From the NCBI GenBank assembly GCA_016287555.1, contig JAEFAK010000052.1, positions 1 to 10,312 on the forward strand: DNA of 10,312 nt. The letters are read 5' to 3'. Positions within the stretch are counted from its first letter, which is position 1. Each line of letters starts with the position of its first letter. The notes below the pieces were generated by a model that saw only the letters and a program-made list of their open reading frames with translations, was not told the DNA's origin and searched no databases. Below, piece after piece: positions 6,292 to 10,312 of the stretch. The DNA comes from Oscillospiraceae bacterium. Lineage in GTDB: Bacteria; Bacillota; Clostridia; Oscillospirales; Oscillospiraceae. The translations under genes were made by a program, and so were the position numbers.

Positions 6292-7647
6292 TCAGGCGAG
6301 GATGCCGCGCAGGTCGTCCAGCCCGTTCTCGGTCGTGACGACGACGACATGGTCGCCCTTTCTTATCTCATCGCTGCCGCCGGGGATGATGACCTTCTCG
6401 CCGCGGATTATGCAGGCGATGAGGTGGTTTCTCTTGACGGGCAGGTCGCGCAGGGGCTTACCGGTTATCTCCGTATCGCCCGCCGCCCTGAATTCCAGCG
6501 CCTCGACCTTCTCGCCGACGATGCGGTAGAGCGTCTCGACGTTGCTGCCCTCGGTGTTCGCCATGGAGCGCACATACTGCAGGATGTTCCCCGCGCAGAC
6601 GCTGCGGGGGGAGACGACGCTCTCAAGCAGCGTATCGGAGGCCATCTCCGCCAGCTCGGTGCGGTTCACCTTGGCGATGACCTTGCCCACGCCGCGGGAC
6701 GCGGCGAAAAGGGATATGATGATATTGTTCTCGTCGTCCCCCGTGAGAGAGACGAGGGTGCCGAAATCGCGGATGCCCTCCTCGTCGAGAAGCTCAGGAT
6801 CCGTCCCGTCGCCGCAGACGATGTGCGCCCCCGGCAGCAGGTCCGTCAGCTCGAGGCAGCGCTCCCTGTCATTGTCGATGACGGTCACGGAGTATCTTGC
6901 GGCGAGGAGCTGGCGCGCGAGATAGACCGCCGTCCTGCTGCCGCCTATGAGCAGGACGCTCGTATTGCCGCGGCGCAGGTTGCCCCAGCGCCTGAACAGC
7001 TCCTGGACCTCGCGGTTGGAGGCGGCGATGGAGATGCGGTCGCCGGCGTTCAGGACGAAATCGCCCTTGGGGATGATGACCTCGCTGCCGCGCTCGACGG
7101 CGCAGATGAGGAGCTTGACGCCCGTCACGCGCTGCGCGTCCTTGAGGGCGACGCCGGCGAGCTGCCCGTCCTCGCGCACGCGGGTCTCGATGATCTCGAC
7201 GCGGCCGCCGGCAAAGGTCTCGACCTTGCCCGCGGCGGGGTTGCGTATGGTCCTGAATATCTCCGTCGCGGTCGCGAACTCGGGATTTATGCTCATGGAG
7301 AGCTCGAGCTCGTCGCGCATATAGTCCAGCTGCCCGGAATACGCCGGGTCGCGGACGCGGGCTATGGTATGCTTCGCGCCGAGCTTGCGCGCGAGCAGGC
7401 AGCAGAGTATGTTCGCCTCGTCCTTCTCCGTCGTCGCTATGACGACGTCGGCCCTGTCGACCCCGGCCTCGCGCTGGACGTCCAGCGTCGCTCCGTTGCC
7501 CTGAAGGCTCATCACGTCGTATCTGTCGGACAGGCGCGAGGTGACCTCCTCGCTGGCGTCCACGGCGACGACGTCGTGCCCCTCCTCGGAGAGGACGCCC
7601 GCAAGCTTGCCGCCTATTTTTCCGCAGCCGATGATGACTATTCGCAT
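6292..7647 (-). CDS. trkA: Trk-type potassium uptake system, NAD-binding regulatory subunit TrkA (451 aa)
   Basis: Peripheral cytoplasmic gating subunit of the Trk/Ktr K+ channel; a ring of RCK domains binds nucleotides and opens or closes the membrane subunit TrkH encoded next to it. The layout is a full tandem TrkA: RCK_N (about 1-125), TrkA_C (about 140-225), second RCK_N (about 230-350) and second TrkA_C (about 370-450). The first Rossmann fold starts at the initiator with MRIVIIGCGKIGGKLAG, giving an intact GxGxxG (G7, G9, G12) and the acidic D30 that contacts the NAD ribose. The second fold reads IGGSRTAVYLA, with Ser and Ala at the second and third glycine positions, though its strand-2 acid is kept (VTVIDND). 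The ATG start puts the Rossmann strand at residue 2, as expected for the family. It is probably the first gene of the operon; the stop is 35 bases before the trkH ribosome-binding region and start. TrkA_C domains in Firmicutes can bind c-di-AMP, which is possible here but not visible in the sequence. Confidence 0.95.
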   Translation of the reverse strand: MRIVIIGCGKIGGKLAGVLSEEGHDVVAVDASEEVTSRLSDRYDVMSLQGNGATLDVQREAGVDRADVVIATTEKDEANILCCLLARKLGAKHTIARVRDPAYSGQLDYMRDELELSMSINPEFATATEIFRTIRNPAAGKVETFAGGRVEIIETRVREDGQLAGVALKDAQRVTGVKLLICAVERGSEVIIPKGDFVLNAGDRISIAASNREVQELFRRWGNLRRGNTSVLLIGGSRTAVYLARQLLAARYSVTVIDNDRERCLELTDLLPGAHIVCGDGTDPELLDEEGIRDFGTLVSLTGDDENNIIISLFAASRGVGKVIAKVNRTELAEMASDTLLESVVSPRSVCAGNILQYVRSMANTEGSNVETLYRIVGEKVEALEFRAAGDTEITGKPLRDLPVKRNHLIACIIRGEKVIIPGGSDEIRKGDHVVVVTTENGLDDLRGILA

Positions 7648-7650
7648 ATT

Positions 7651-7664
7651 CTTCCGGCCTTTCC
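7651..7664 (-). promoter_or_regulatory. Ribosome binding site that fixes the trkA start
   Basis: On the minus strand, GGAAAGG (7664-7658) lies 10 bases and GGAAG (7655-7651) three bases ahead of the ATG at 7647. This supports the ATG over an in-frame TTG at 7677, which sits inside the terminator stem and would add ten basic residues before the Rossmann fold. Confidence 0.6.
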
Positions 7665-7666
7665 TT

Positions 7667-7708
7667 AAAAACTTCAAGGGCGGCGCAAATTGGTATGGCG
7701 CCGCCCTT
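7667..7708 (-). terminator. Probable intrinsic terminator of nifJ
   Basis: A perfect 11-bp inverted repeat pairs 7676-7686 (AAGGGCGGCGC) with 7698-7708 (GCGCCGCCCTT) around an 11-base loop, starting 17 bases beyond the nifJ stop codon. On the minus strand the stem is followed by GAAGTTTTTAAGG, a short five-T run. The stem is strong but the T tract is short and set back three or four bases, so termination may be partial. On the plus strand the stem is followed by AAATTTTACAC, but no plus-strand gene needs a terminator here. Confidence 0.65.
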
Positions 7709-7710
7709 AA

Positions 7711-7725
7711 ATTTTACACTATTTT

Positions 7726-7739
<14 letters not shown>
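7711..7739 (-). promoter_or_regulatory. Candidate sigma-A/sigma-70 promoter for the trkA operon
   Basis: Reading the minus strand, TTTACA (7739-7734; 5 of 6 to TTGACA), a 17-base spacer and TAAAAT (7716-7711; 5 of 6 to TATAAT) form a near-consensus promoter in an AT-rich patch of otherwise GC-rich sequence. The -35 box overlaps the last codons of nifJ. The predicted start site, about seven bases past the -10 box (near 7704), falls inside the first arm of the terminator hairpin, about 57 bases ahead of the trkA ATG. This was found by motif reading only; no start-site data are available. Confidence 0.5.

Positions 7740-10312
<2,573 letters not shown>

Noticed and set aside
6280..7668. A 462-codon plus-strand open frame opposite trkA (and similar long ones opposite moxR, trkH and nifJ)
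   Set aside because: These are shadows of GC-rich codon use; each opposes a complete conserved gene and has low-complexity composition.
7648..7677. TTG start for trkA at 7677, adding ten residues
   Set aside because: It lies within the terminator stem, has no ribosome binding site, and would put a basic tail before the Rossmann strand; the ATG at 7647 fits the family.

Overview
The window is GC-rich by eye and reads as ordinary chromosome from an anaerobic, fermentative bacterium, most likely a GC-rich Clostridia-type Firmicute. The clues are a pyruvate:ferredoxin oxidoreductase, a TrkA/TrkH potassium system, a MoxR-DUF58-DUF4129 cluster of the Firmicutes type, strong purine-rich ribosome binding sites, and ATA isoleucine codons despite the GC content. 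The lineage is inferred from gene content, not from a marker gene. Every credible gene lies on the minus strand, so transcription runs from right to left and the genes are described in that order.

Region by region: (1) 10312-7726 holds the C-terminal three quarters of nifJ, cut by the window edge. (2) 7725-7648 is a 78-base junction. It holds an 11-bp perfect hairpin that looks like the nifJ terminator and a good sigma-A-type promoter (TTTACA, 17-base spacer, TAAAAT) whose -35 box lies in the last nifJ codons. (3) 7647-4811 encodes trkA then trkH, a complete K+ uptake system: NAD-binding gating subunit plus membrane channel. (4) 4768-1407 is a tight three-gene block: MoxR AAA+ ATPase, DUF58 protein (4-base ATGA overlap) and a polytopic DUF4129 protein. 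(5) 1311-229 encodes a membrane-anchored endonuclease/exonuclease/phosphatase-fold enzyme. (6) 228-1 has no gene but holds strong inverted repeats.

The spacings (35-47 bases trkA-trkH depending on the start, 42 trkH-moxR, a 4-base overlap, 15 bases, then 97) fit one long transcription unit from the promoter near 7725, with the last gene the least certain member. trkA and trkH work together in K+ homeostasis. The MoxR/DUF58/DUF4129 trio is probably an envelope-associated chaperone-like module of unknown substrate. Nothing mobile, no CRISPR array and no RNA gene was seen.

No new multi-gene system is evident. The points most worth a second look are a possible ATA start codon for trkH, the overlap of the nifJ terminator with the trkA promoter, and a TgpA-like membrane protein that lacks the transglutaminase domain.
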